From Rothia aerolata (GTDB lineage: Bacteria > Actinomycetota > Actinomycetes > Actinomycetales > Micrococcaceae), in NCBI RefSeq assembly GCF_014635585.1, contig NZ_BMDC01000001.1:906139-970138 (forward strand): DNA of 64,000 nt, written 5' to 3'. Shown in pieces: positions 9,497 to 16,808 of the stretch (the first letter of the stretch is position 1; each line of letters begins with the position of its first letter). The position numbers were made by a program, and so were the translations under genes. The notes under the pieces were generated by a model that saw only the letters and a program-made list of their open reading frames with translations, did no database searches and had not been told where the DNA came from.

Positions 9497-10420
9497 CTAG
9501 CGCTTCTTCTTGCGGGCGGAGGCGTTCCGCTTCGTCTGTGCAGCGTGTTGGCGCGCTCCCCCGTTCTTGCGGGCGTTCCGGCTTTTTCTATCCCGGGCCT
9601 CGCGGCGGGCGTTAGCAGCTTGCCGCTTGCGCTTATCAGCGGCTTTCTCTCGCTCGGCACGTTCGCGAGCCGCCTGTTTCGACTCGCTACCGCGCTCTGA
9701 CCCGCTGCGCCTGCCTCGGCAGATACCCACGAAATCCTGCAGAACCTGCTCACGCGCTTCGTCCTGAACCTTCCGCTCCCACACCAGCGCAACCTCAGTT
9801 TCGGGAAGCTCCTCCACCACCCGGTAGGTGAGGTCTTTACGGTGGTAGAAACGCGCCACCGACATGGGCACCAGTAGCAGGCCAAGGCCAGCGGCCACCA
9901 GTTCAATGGCATCTTTGGTGTGGCGCATCTCGGGTAGCTTCTGGGGGTGGGCAGCGCGAAAATCAGCAGAAATTTCTGCCCAGGCGGGAACAGTCTGCGG
10001 CTCCTGGAGCATAAATTCTTCGGCCAAATCTGCCAGGGGCACTGCCTCTTCGTGAAGGGTCAGCAGGTGATCTTTGGGAAGAATCACCACCTGCTTTTCG
10101 CGGTAGAGGCTAATGGCATGAAAACGGTCGCGGTCAAGGCTGGCAGGTTCGCGCTCGGGCCTCAGAAGCACCATGTGGGTCAGGGGGTTCTCCGAGGTCA
10201 AAGAAGCAAGGCCCGCGTCTTCTACCAGGGGCACCTCAACCAGCGGGCACATCGAGTCGTAACGTTCGTGCCAGCGGCCAAACCATTTACCGGGCATCAC
10301 ACCGGGAACATAGCCAACCCGTAAATTCTCACGGTCAGCATACTTTTCGAGGAACTCGGTTTTCTCGGGGAAGAGCATGAGTTCCCGGGAGTCTAGGGAT
10401 TCGGGGTGCTGGCTAGTCAT
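9497..10420 (-). CDS. LysR-type ligand-binding domain protein lacking a helix-turn-helix, with basic tail
   Basis: Residues 30-233 resemble the periplasmic-binding-protein-like effector domain of LysR regulators: LRVGYVPG at the first strand, then FHAISLYREKQVVILPKDH, DAIELVAAGLGLLLVPMSVAR and ALVWERK. The N-terminal winged helix expected in LysR proteins is absent; only ~30 residues precede the domain. Instead, residues 235-307 are almost entirely Arg, Lys, Ala, Ser and Glu, ending NASARKKKR. The tail could bind nucleic acid in place of the lost domain, but this is inference. The frame is intact with no sign of a broken upstream HTH: the bases before the ATG hold only a short gap to the next gene. 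Confidence 0.72.
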   Translation of the reverse strand: MTSQHPESLDSRELMLFPEKTEFLEKYADRENLRVGYVPGVMPGKWFGRWHERYDSMCPLVEVPLVEDAGLASLTSENPLTHMVLLRPEREPASLDRDRFHAISLYREKQVVILPKDHLLTLHEEAVPLADLAEEFMLQEPQTVPAWAEISADFRAAHPQKLPEMRHTKDAIELVAAGLGLLLVPMSVARFYHRKDLTYRVVEELPETEVALVWERKVQDEAREQVLQDFVGICRGRRSGSERGSESKQAARERAEREKAADKRKRQAANARREARDRKSRNARKNGGARQHAAQTKRNASARKKKR

Positions 10421-10440
10421 AGCCTCAAACCTAGCACGCG

Positions 10441-10941
10441 CTAGGGCTTAGAGATACGAACCCGCTTGCGGAGATAGAACACGGTTGCCACCAGCAGGGC
10501 AAGTACAAGCAGCGGTGCCACCACCCAAGGCTGGCGTAACCAGGCCCACAGCACGGTCATACCGATGGTTCCGTAGATAGTTCCCCAAATCAGGGTGCCC
10601 ACTAGCATGGCGGGAATCCAACGGATCAGGGGCATGTGGGTAAAGCCGGTGGTGATAATAACGGCGGTTTGAAAGCCCACGGTCACAAAACACATGGGAA
10701 CAGCCAGAGCTCCCCAACGGTTCACAAAAGCCTGGGCCTTGAGGTAGAGCGGGGTCTTCATCACCGCCTCAATCTTGGCCACGTGGCGGGAGCCCGATGC
10801 CGCCAACCAACCCAGCATAAAAACGATAGAGGTTCGCACGATACCGACCATCCAGAAAAACAGGATCGCCCAGGCCCAGTGCAAACTCTCTATCCATTCA
10901 AACACACCCTCAGTGTATCGGTTCCCACCGGTGCCAGCCAC
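10441..10941 (-). CDS. DedA/VTT-like small membrane protein
   Basis: This 166-residue hydrophobic protein has about four spans: LHWAWAILFFWMVGIVRTSIVFMLGWL, ALAVPMCFVTVGFQTAVIITTGF, IPAMLVGTLIWGTIYGTIGMTV and VVAPLLVLALLVATVFYL. The RWGALAVPMCFVTVGFQT segment resembles the glycine/proline-containing re-entrant part of DedA family proteins, which act as membrane lipid or undecaprenyl-phosphate transporters, but the match is partial. The GTG at 10941 gives a polar 12-residue start; a second GTG at 10905 (MFEWIESLHW) is equally plausible. Upstream DNA contains tandem DtxR-like boxes. Confidence 0.65.
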   Translation of the reverse strand: MAGTGGNRYTEGVFEWIESLHWAWAILFFWMVGIVRTSIVFMLGWLAASGSRHVAKIEAVMKTPLYLKAQAFVNRWGALAVPMCFVTVGFQTAVIITTGFTHMPLIRWIPAMLVGTLIWGTIYGTIGMTVLWAWLRQPWVVAPLLVLALLVATVFYLRKRVRISKP

Positions 10942-11013
10942 CGCCTTTCGGCGAGTTACGCGCCACCCTCAGCCGCTAAAATCCGCGAAATCTCGGGGAT
11001 TTTCATTAAAAAC

Positions 11014-11054
11014 TTAGGTGAGCCTAAAAAATTTTTTAGGTTTTTCTAAATTAT
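11014..11054 (+). promoter_or_regulatory. Tandem DtxR/IdeR-like iron boxes
   Basis: Two inverted repeats lie 22 bp apart (two helical turns): TTAGGTGAGCCTAA at 11014-11027 and TTAGGTTTTTCTAA at 11036-11049. Over 19 positions the first matches about 14 and the second about 13 bases of the known DtxR/IdeR consensus. A perfect 18-bp palindrome (11023-11040) bridges them, and a third TTAGGTTA half-site starts at 11086. They could control the minus-strand DedA-like gene or a plus-strand RNA. Binding is inferred from the match only. Confidence 0.5.
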
Positions 11055-11057
11055 TTG

Positions 11058-11220
11058 CCGCAGGGCCTGGTCAAGCAACCCGCAATTAGGTTATATTTTT
11101 ATTACCAAATGGTTTGGGGCTTGTGGGAAGCTCCTCATCAAGCGGTATCGAAGACTTTTCTTCCTGTGTGTGATGCGGAAACCCCTAGTCAGTCTCCTCT
11201 GACTAGGGGTTTCTTCTGTT
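11058..11220 (+). ncRNA. Candidate iron-responsive small RNA
   Basis: Between the iron boxes and the terminator at 11179 lies ~150 bp without a credible reading frame. A promoter could be TGGTCA (11068-11073) with TATATT (11092-11097), spacing 18, or a -10 of TAAATT (11047-11052) overlapping the second iron box. A hairpin closed by GCTTG/CAAGC (around 11118-11142) lies in the middle, with a UCCUC stretch in the open part. The layout (DtxR operator, short non-coding unit, intrinsic terminator) is that expected for an iron-repressed regulatory RNA. No expression evidence is available, and start and function are guesses. Confidence 0.35.
11179..11220 (+). terminator. Strong intrinsic terminator without a protein gene upstream
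   Basis: Perfect 14-bp arms, AAACCCCTAGTCAG (11179-11192) and its complement (11199-11212), flank a 6-nt loop and are followed by TTCTTCTGTTT. The nearest plus-strand protein gene is more than 1.6 kb upstream. It may also act on the minus strand, downstream of the CYTH-CHAD gene. Confidence 0.8.
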
Positions 11221-11252
11221 TCAACGGTGTCGGGCCACCAGTAAAATGTCAC

Positions 11253-11563
11253 TGAAGCGGCGACTCAATGAAACAGAGTCAACCGCACGGGCTGCCATGA
11301 TCGCCGAGTGGCCATTTTTATCCCGAAAATCGGAGAAAAACAGTATAAAAATGGCCACTCGGAGAAGCTCGGTGGTGACAAGGTACAAGTTTCTTTTTGC
11401 CAAGCCGTCTAAAGTACAAGCAGGGTCCCTGAGTACAAGACAATACTTGTACTCAGGGACCCTGCTTGTACTGTTGCTCTCTCAGCGGGAATCTATGTGT
11501 ACCGAGAGCCTATTTCAGCGCAAAATCCAGGAATGCTCTATACCGCAGTTGCTGAAATTTTGG
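11253..11563 (+). repeat. Palindrome-rich dispersed repeat, copy 1
   Basis: This copy shares an identical 52-bp segment (11253-11304) with 30683-30734, in inverted orientation. Weaker similarity continues to about 11563, including GGTACAAGTTTCTT, GTGTACCG and TGGAATTTT-like ends. It contains an 18-bp perfect inverted repeat (11304-11321 with 11345-11362, core GAGTGGCCATTTTTA) and a 27-bp perfect inverted repeat with a 6-nt loop (11413-11439 with 11446-11472). GTAC recurs at the bases of these hairpins. No reading frame in it looks protein-coding. Confidence 0.85.
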
Positions 11564-11629
11564 GTGGGGTGTTGGGGACACAGATTTGCCCTATAACCCC
11601 GATAGAAACCGCCTGGTGGCTCGAGGCTA

Positions 11630-13291
11630 CTACTTTAGGTCCAGCTTCTTCAGCGCCTTGAGCTGCGAGGGCACATAGCTGTGATCGGTCAGCCGCAGAC
11701 CCACCGCGTAGTAGCTGCTCCGCCCCATCAGGTAGCCAATCGCCAAGCGGTCTTGTCCCCGTCGCACCGCTCTGCGCGCAGCAGACTGAAGCCAGGTCAG
11801 GGTCACCTGCTCGTCAGAGAGCACCGAAAGTTCCCGGTGTAGGTCGGTACACAGGTGTGCCAGCTGCTGCTGGTCGTCGGTGAGCTCTATGCCGGTGGCG
11901 GTCAGCGCTTCCATGCAGTAGCGACCAATCTGGGCTGCGCGGCGCACCCGAAAGAGCGGGTCGTTATTAAGCATGTCGTAGGCGAATTCGGTGGGGTCTG
12001 ACTTCCACAGCTGCTTGAGCTCATCTTTATTAAAGGCCACCAGTGACTTGCGAATTCGCTTGGCCACCTTGTTCACAAAGTTCTCGCAGTTCAGGGGTAG
12101 CTCCACCTCGTGGGCCAGGTTATCCTGCAGTGCTGCCACGTCAGAGCGCATCATGGCAAAGCCATCGGAGTCCAGAACCTTCAAGACCTCCCGACTGTTT
12201 TTCTCTGCATCGTCGGCCAGCATCTCTTCGAGCTCCTGCCGGGCAGTAGCGGTCACCGCCCCGGGCTCCGTCCCAACTTCAGCCAGAAAAGCCCTCACGA
12301 TATCAACGTCACGAGCCGGTGCCAGACTCCTGTAGATACCCCGCAGACCTTCCAGGGCGGCGTCCATCTGCTGGGCCGCCTGCTCGGTGCGCGGAAAGGG
12401 CCGCGCTGCGAACCGCAGCAGTGACTCTACCTTGCGAATAGTCTGCCGCAGCCCGTGCACCGAGTCGGGCACTCCCGCGCGGAACTTGAGCTCCCAGCTG
12501 AGAAGGTCGCTGAGCAGGGCATCGAGCGCGGTGTTCAGTAGGTCGATGGACGACGCCGCCGCGGCCTGCCGCCGCTGCGAGGCCCGCTTCTTGCTCTTCT
12601 TTTTCTTCTCGCCAGCGCTCACACGGCTTACCGCGTACTTCTTGTCGGCGCCGGTGCGGCGGGCTTCAAACTCGGCATCCTGGCCCAGGGCCCGGGCAAT
12701 TTTAGCGCTGGACTGAGAGGGAACAATTCCGTTGGCGGAAAAGATTTTCTCGCAGGCTTCAAAAATTTCTTCGCCGGTGACTTCTCCAGCTTCGAGCAGC
12801 TCGACCTCCCACTCATTCCAGGTGCGCTCAATATCGGTGGAAAAGTCGCGAGCTGCCACAGAGTCCCGGCAGATTTCGGCCACCCGCACACCCGAGGAAT
12901 CAGCAAGCACGGTGCGGGTGCGGTCGGTAATCAGCGAAACCTTCTCCCCCAGCTCTTCAAAACCCACCGCCGACTGAAGAAAACGGTTCACCGCCGCGGG
13001 CATTTTCGACTCATCGGCCAAAAGGTCAAAGTGCATCTCGTGTCGGGCACCGGCGCGGTCGTCAAACTTGATGTGCCAGCCCTGGTCGTAGCCGCCCAGG
13101 CGCCGTCGCAGGGCAATCATATTCTTACCTAGCTGGTTGCAGGGAGTGTCGAAGTAGGTTGCCTCGAGATGCTCCTGAACGGTCTCTACCACGGTCAGGT
13201 TCTCTAGCTGGTTCCAGTCGATTTCAACGGCTGGGCTGGTCAGATCTGCCAGCTCATATTTACGTTCCACTTCAAGATGGTGGGTAGCCAT
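11630..13291 (-). CDS. CYTH and CHAD domain protein
   Basis: The N-terminal CYTH domain begins with the diagnostic EVERKYEL, followed by YFDTP, LRRR, WHIKF and WEVELLE, the acidic and basic residues lining its triphosphate tunnel. After a Lys/Arg-rich linker (KKKKSKKRASQRRQ) the C-terminal CHAD domain shows VHGLRQTIRKVESLLRFAARPF, LAPARDVDIV and paired Arg/His helices that bind polyphosphate. Such fusions act on, or bind, polyphosphate; a PPK2-type kinase occurs at the far end of this window, but no link is shown. Start: ATG at 13291 (MATHHLEVERK) is chosen; ATG 13303 and TTG 13321 are in frame. Confidence 0.88.
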   Translation of the reverse strand: MATHHLEVERKYELADLTSPAVEIDWNQLENLTVVETVQEHLEATYFDTPCNQLGKNMIALRRRLGGYDQGWHIKFDDRAGARHEMHFDLLADESKMPAAVNRFLQSAVGFEELGEKVSLITDRTRTVLADSSGVRVAEICRDSVAARDFSTDIERTWNEWEVELLEAGEVTGEEIFEACEKIFSANGIVPSQSSAKIARALGQDAEFEARRTGADKKYAVSRVSAGEKKKKSKKRASQRRQAAAASSIDLLNTALDALLSDLLSWELKFRAGVPDSVHGLRQTIRKVESLLRFAARPFPRTEQAAQQMDAALEGLRGIYRSLAPARDVDIVRAFLAEVGTEPGAVTATARQELEEMLADDAEKNSREVLKVLDSDGFAMMRSDVAALQDNLAHEVELPLNCENFVNKVAKRIRKSLVAFNKDELKQLWKSDPTEFAYDMLNNDPLFRVRRAAQIGRYCMEALTATGIELTDDQQQLAHLCTDLHRELSVLSDEQVTLTWLQSAARRAVRRGQDRLAIGYLMGRSSYYAVGLRLTDHSYVPSQLKALKKLDLK

Positions 13292-13350
13292 GTACTGTGC
13301 CATGCCTTTCAGAGTTGCCAACGCCTGCGGTCATTCTCAAGATAGCGCAC

Positions 13351-13384
13351 AGCGCCCGCTTTCCCTAGCAGGAAAACGGGCGCT
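13351..13384 (-). terminator. Hairpin terminator downstream of the GlpR-like gene
   Basis: Arms AGCGCCCGCTTTCC (13351-13364) and GGAAAACGGGCGCT (13371-13384) pair with one mismatch across a 6-nt loop. The hairpin lies between the stop at 13412 and the next gene. Confidence 0.65.
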
Positions 13385-13411
13385 GCTGCCTCAAATCTCA
13401 CGTTTCAGGCC

Positions 13412-14380
13412 TTAGGCTCGGCGGCGGGCCAGAATGTCGTCGAGCTGAAAGCCTGCCTCTTCTTCGCCCAGCCGCTGGGCTTCGGCCAGGGACTTGGAGC
13501 GGGATTTCTCGTAGTGGTCTGTATCAATCGGTGCCGGAAGTTCCCGCTGCACCTCTTCAACATCCAGGTAGGTGGGCTGGGGAACCTCAGTCGGCTGCCA
13601 GCCGCTGGTGGCGGGAATAAACTTCTCGCCGGTTTCCTCGCGCAGGGTCATCTCCCGACTACCGGCAGTGCCTTGAAGGTTGGGGCGGTGCTCCAGCCGG
13701 TGGGTGCGGGCGTAGCGCAGGGATTTGGCAGCGAAGCTCAGCGGGGCCTGCCCAGCCTGGCGGGTCGGAACCTGGGCGGGAGCAACGCTCAACTCTACCG
13801 GGGGCTGCGCCAGGGGCTTGACCTTCGACCGTACCGGCTGAAGCGGTGCCTCAGAGACGGTTTCGATTTGCTCGGCTTCTGCCGGAGCGGGGGCGGCCTT
13901 GGTCAAAACCAGAGGAGACTCCTGCTCCCGGCTGCGCCTGCGCCTACCGCGCTTCTTTGAATCGCGCACCGCAAGAATGCGCAGGATGGCAAGGGAGAAA
14001 GCAGAAACCAAAAGCAGGGCAAGCGGTAGCCACCAGCTCAGTTGCGAAATCAGGGCCAGCAGGGCAAGAACCGCCGCAGCTGCCAACGAGATAACCGCAC
14101 CACCGAAGAGGGCTACGCGGCCCCGCTTGATGAGCACCTGCGGCTGGTACTGGGAGGACGGCGCCTGTGCGGCTTCTCCCGCGAAATCGGTCTGGTGACC
14201 GGGGAAGGTCAAAGGAGCGGGGGTGCTTTCGGCTTCTTCTGCCAGGATGTCTGTGGCTTCTTTCTCAGCGCAGATACTGGCCAGGGGTGAGCGGCTGCGC
14301 ACAATCCGGGGCACGGCTATGAACATGGTCAGAGCCAACAGCAGCAAAACGCTTGATGCCCCAAGCCAGGTTAGGTTCAT
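13412..14380 (-). CDS. Three-span membrane protein beside galU, possible GlpR-like division receptor
   Basis: One N-terminal span (about residues 5-25), a ~65-residue cytoplasmic loop, and a close pair of spans (AVISLAAAAVLALLALISQL and LPLALLLVSAFSLAILRILA) precede an RRRR-containing basic stretch and a ~170-residue Pro/Gln/Glu-rich tail. I see no enzyme motif. In corynebacteria a membrane receptor (GLPR) for the gephyrin-like protein Glp is encoded close to galU and 5-FCL and has a similar outline. That family link is inferred from position and topology, not sequence identity, and no Glp/MoeA gene is present here. Confidence 0.6.
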   Translation of the reverse strand: MNLTWLGASSVLLLLALTMFIAVPRIVRSRSPLASICAEKEATDILAEEAESTPAPLTFPGHQTDFAGEAAQAPSSQYQPQVLIKRGRVALFGGAVISLAAAAVLALLALISQLSWWLPLALLLVSAFSLAILRILAVRDSKKRGRRRRSREQESPLVLTKAAPAPAEAEQIETVSEAPLQPVRSKVKPLAQPPVELSVAPAQVPTRQAGQAPLSFAAKSLRYARTHRLEHRPNLQGTAGSREMTLREETGEKFIPATSGWQPTEVPQPTYLDVEEVQRELPAPIDTDHYEKSRSKSLAEAQRLGEEEAGFQLDDILARRRA

Positions 14381-14500
14381 TGTTCCCCCGGTATGCTCTA
14401 TTAAATCTTTTCAACCAATGCCAATTAGGTCATTAGTTTATCTGAAAACAGAAATCAAGACAGACATAGTTTCGAGTGTTGAGATTTATAAAGCAGAAAT

Positions 14501-14536
14501 GAAGCGGAACCGCCCGGTTCGGGGCGATTCCGCTTC
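14501..14536 (-). terminator. galU terminator
   Basis: Arms GAAGCGGAACCGCC (14501-14514) and GGCGATTCCGCTTC (14523-14536) form a 14-bp stem with one G-U pair and an 8-nt loop. The hairpin lies 8 bp after the galU stop, and the minus strand continues ATTTCTGCTTT. Confidence 0.75.
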
Positions 14537-14544
14537 ACTGAGTT

Positions 14545-15447
14545 TTAGTTATTAGCTACGAACTCCTTGAGCCATGCCTTGAGGTCTTCGCCCAGCTCCT
14601 CACGCTCGGAGGCCAGAATAACGTTGGCCTTCAGGTAAGAGAGCTTGTCGCCGGTGTCGAAACGGCGGCCCTTGAAGACCACGCCGTAGACGCCGTCGCC
14701 CTCGCCGTTACCAGAAGCAAGAGTCTGTAGAGCGTCGGTGAGCTGGATTTCATCACCGCGGCCGGGAGGGGTGTTTTCCAGAACCTCAAAGACCTTGGGA
14801 GCCAGAACGTAGCGACCAATCACCGCATAGTTAGAGGGGGCTTCCTCGGGTGCGGGCTTCTCAACCAGTTCGGAGACCTTGAAGAAGTCTTCGCCCTCAA
14901 CGGTTTCAATCGCTGCACAGCCGTAGGCAGAAATCTGGTCGTTGGGAACTTCCATCAGAGCAATCACGGAACCGCCGGTCTTCTGCTGAACGGCAACCAT
15001 CTCTGAGAGCAGGTCTTCTTTCTCGTCAATGAGGTCGTCACCGAGCAGAACCGCGAAAGGCTCATTACCCACGTGAATCTTACCGCGCAGAACAGCGTGG
15101 CCCAGGCCCTTGGGGTCGCCCTGGCGAACGTAGTGGATTTCACCCATCTCGTTGGTGTCAAGAACAGACTGCAGAAGCTTGTTCTTGCCCTGTTCCTCCA
15201 GCGAGTCTTCCAGGGTGGGCACGCGGTCAAAATGATCTTCGAGGGCTCGCTTGTTGCGGCCGGTAATCATCAGAACATCGTTGAGGCCGGCCTTAACAGC
15301 TTCTTCAACAACGTACTGGATTGCGGGGCGATCAACTACGGGTAGCATCTCTTTGGGAGTAGCCTTGGTAGCGGGAAGAAAACGGGTGCCCAAACCCGCT
15401 GCCGGGATTACGGCTTTGGTTACAGGCTTTTTATTCTGGTCAGTCAT
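14545..15447 (-). CDS. galU: UTP-glucose-1-phosphate uridylyltransferase
   Basis: GalU makes UDP-glucose from UTP and glucose-1-phosphate for envelope glycans and trehalose. The nucleotide-binding signature AVIPAAGLGTRFLPATKATPKEML is complete near the N-terminus. RPAIQYVVEEAVKAG, LGHAVLRGK, LLGDDLI and LVEKPAPEEAPSNYAVIGRYVL follow in family order. Length (300) is typical. It is divergent from the 5-formyl-THF cyclo-ligase gene, an arrangement common in actinobacteria. Confidence 0.96.
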   Translation of the reverse strand: MTDQNKKPVTKAVIPAAGLGTRFLPATKATPKEMLPVVDRPAIQYVVEEAVKAGLNDVLMITGRNKRALEDHFDRVPTLEDSLEEQGKNKLLQSVLDTNEMGEIHYVRQGDPKGLGHAVLRGKIHVGNEPFAVLLGDDLIDEKEDLLSEMVAVQQKTGGSVIALMEVPNDQISAYGCAAIETVEGEDFFKVSELVEKPAPEEAPSNYAVIGRYVLAPKVFEVLENTPPGRGDEIQLTDALQTLASGNGEGDGVYGVVFKGRRFDTGDKLSYLKANVILASEREELGEDLKAWLKEFVANN

Positions 15448-15538
15448 AGACCTAAGGCTACCGGAATTTTTATAAAATTAGATCAATTACCGCGGGGAAA
15501 ACGCACTACATATCTGCCTACAAATAGGGATTTTAGAA

Positions 15539-16180
15539 ATGGTCAATCACACCGGTTTACCCGTATCTTGGTCCAAAGATTTACTTCGCTACTCCATTCG
15601 TAAAAACCGCCAGCGCAAACAAAACCAAAACCAAGATTTGGCTGCCGCTTTTAGCTGTCAGATTAAGAAGCTGCTAGTCGACCGGGGGCAGAAGAAGCTC
15701 ACGATAGCCGCCTTTCTCCCCCTGCCGACTGAGCCGCCCATTCGCCCGGCCCTGGTTGAGCTTGCGAACCTGGGCCACCGTGTTCTGGTTCCGGTGGTGG
15801 AGCCGGAAAGGCGGCTCTCCTGGGTGGCATGGACTCCACAGACAGATTTTGCATCCAACGCCCTGGGCATAGAGGAACCCCTGGGCGAGCGCCTGGGGCC
15901 GGAGGCTTTTCTTTCTGCCGACCTCAAGCTGGTGCCGGCCCTCGCCTACGATGTTTTAGGACGCCGCTTGGGCCAGGGAGGCGGCTACTACGACCGCCTG
16001 CTGCCCGCTGAGGCTCTGGAAAAAGAAAGAGAGCTTCCACCGTACCAGGCCACCTATGTCGGCCTGGTCTTCGAGAGAGAAATTCTGGATGGGCTACCCG
16101 CTGAGGGCTGGGATGCCCGGTTGGGTCACATCCTGACCGAAAAGGGAATCCGGTCAGTGACCGCCGAAAATCGCGAGTAG
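15539..16180 (+). CDS. 5-formyltetrahydrofolate cyclo-ligase
   Basis: This enzyme converts 5-formyl-THF to 5,10-methenyl-THF with ATP, recovering a folate storage form. The C-terminal signature GRRLGQGGGYYDRLL is the ATP/Mg2+ site, and LVPALAYDVLG precedes it as in the family. Lys/Arg-rich helix RKNRQRKQNQNQDLA near the N-terminus matches the usual position of the R-x(3)-L region. An AGGGA ribosome-binding site precedes the ATG. fmdB follows 46 bp downstream, probably in the same transcript. Confidence 0.92.
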   Translation: MVNHTGLPVSWSKDLLRYSIRKNRQRKQNQNQDLAAAFSCQIKKLLVDRGQKKLTIAAFLPLPTEPPIRPALVELANLGHRVLVPVVEPERRLSWVAWTPQTDFASNALGIEEPLGERLGPEAFLSADLKLVPALAYDVLGRRLGQGGGYYDRLLPAEALEKERELPPYQATYVGLVFEREILDGLPAEGWDARLGHILTEKGIRSVTAENRE

Positions 16181-16226
16181 AATAGAAGACCGATTCACAC
16201 CGACGTTGACTTGAAGGAGCACACCT

Positions 16227-16406
16227 GTGCCTGTTTATGTTTACCAGTGCAAGAACTGCGGCCACATTCTTGAAGAGCACCAGTCTTTCACGGACGAGCC
16301 GCTAAAGACCTGCCCCAACTGTGGCCAGGACCAGCTGCGGAAGAAGTTTGGCAATGTGGGCGTGGTCTTTAAGGGCTCGGGCTTCTACAGCAACGATAAG
16401 GGCTAA
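16227..16406 (+). CDS. FmdB-family small zinc-ribbon protein
   Basis: A GTG start preceded by AAGGAG encodes 59 residues: MPVYVYQCKNCGHILEEHQS at the start, and TCPNCGQDQLRKKFGNVGVV further on. The two CxxC pairs form the single zinc ribbon of the FmdB family, and the VVFKGSGFY ending is typical. The family's biochemical function is unsettled; a regulatory role was proposed for the namesake. The location after 5-FCL and opposite galU is conserved in many actinobacteria. Confidence 0.92.
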   Translation: MPVYVYQCKNCGHILEEHQSFTDEPLKTCPNCGQDQLRKKFGNVGVVFKGSGFYSNDKG

Positions 16407-16495
16407 GGAACTTCGTATGCCGTGGGTATCCCCGCGCAACAGGCAGGCAGTCGCCAGCTGAGCCCTGCATAGCGGGTTCGCGAGACCGGGGAGGA

Positions 16496-16561
16496 GCGGA
16501 GGCGGGTGCAGCCGACTGGCTCGGGGCTGGCGTTAAGGGTGTCGGCTGCACCCGTCTCCGC
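16496..16561 (+). repeat. Conserved-loop hairpin repeat, copy A
   Basis: Left arm 16496-16516 and right arm 16541-16561 (21 bp, one G-T pair) close a 24-nt loop reading TGGCTCGGGGCTGGCG then TTAAGGGT. The inner stem GTGCAGCCGAC and the loop are shared with copies B and C at 22.1-22.3 kb, while the outer stem differs. It lies between fmdB and the convergent 69-residue ORF and could serve as a bidirectional terminator, though no T-run follows. Confidence 0.85.
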
Positions 16562-16598
16562 CCCGCCTAGTTCCTCAGCAAGATCTATGCCTCAGCCG

Positions 16599-16808
16599 CT
16601 ACTTCAGCTCGTGGTGCGGCGGCCTCTGCTCTTTGAGCCACTGGTCCCTGCTCACCGCGCCCTCTTCGCCAGCGGCGTCCTGCCTTCTCTCCCATTCGGG
16701 AAGGTGCGGTTCTTCCCCGGCGAAGGCCGAGCCCGAGGTCACCCTGCGGTGGCCTCTTCTTTTTTTGGGCTGGGGTGAGTAGCTACTGGATCGCTCGGTG
16801 TTACTCAT
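16599..16808 (-). CDS. Conserved small protein ending in a DQWLKEQRPPHH motif
   Basis: This 69-residue, polar, Arg/Glu-rich protein has no membrane span. Its C-terminus, SRDQWLKEQRPPHHELK, resembles the W-L-x-E-Q-R-P-P-H-W ending of short actinobacterial proteins of unknown function (from memory, so tentative). Its ATG overlaps the end of the 1287-residue helicase-like gene by 8 bp (ATGAGTAA), which argues for translational coupling and for a real gene. A role together with the large protein is possible but unproven. Confidence 0.65.
   Translation of the reverse strand: MSNTERSSSYSPQPKKRRGHRRVTSGSAFAGEEPHLPEWERRQDAAGEEGAVSRDQWLKEQRPPHHELK

Larger units (their letters stand above)
10942..11629. 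other. 690-bp non-coding region with iron-box array, terminator and repeat copy 1
   Basis: No credible protein gene is present. From left to right it contains two DtxR-like inverted repeats (11014-11054), a possible transcribed unit ending at a strong terminator (11179-11220), and copy 1 of a palindrome-rich repeat (11253-11563). It is bounded by two minus-strand genes, so a plus-strand terminator here has no protein gene to serve. Confidence 0.8.

Noticed and set aside
11055-11255. 66-codon plus-strand reading frame between the iron boxes and repeat copy 1
   Set aside because: It starts at a TTG without a ribosome-binding site, runs through the terminator hairpin, and has no recognisable protein character. 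A non-coding RNA explains the layout better.
11246-11596. 116-codon reading frame across repeat copy 1
   Set aside because: The translation crosses both perfect inverted repeats, so its composition follows the palindromes. Copy 2 does not preserve an equivalent frame.
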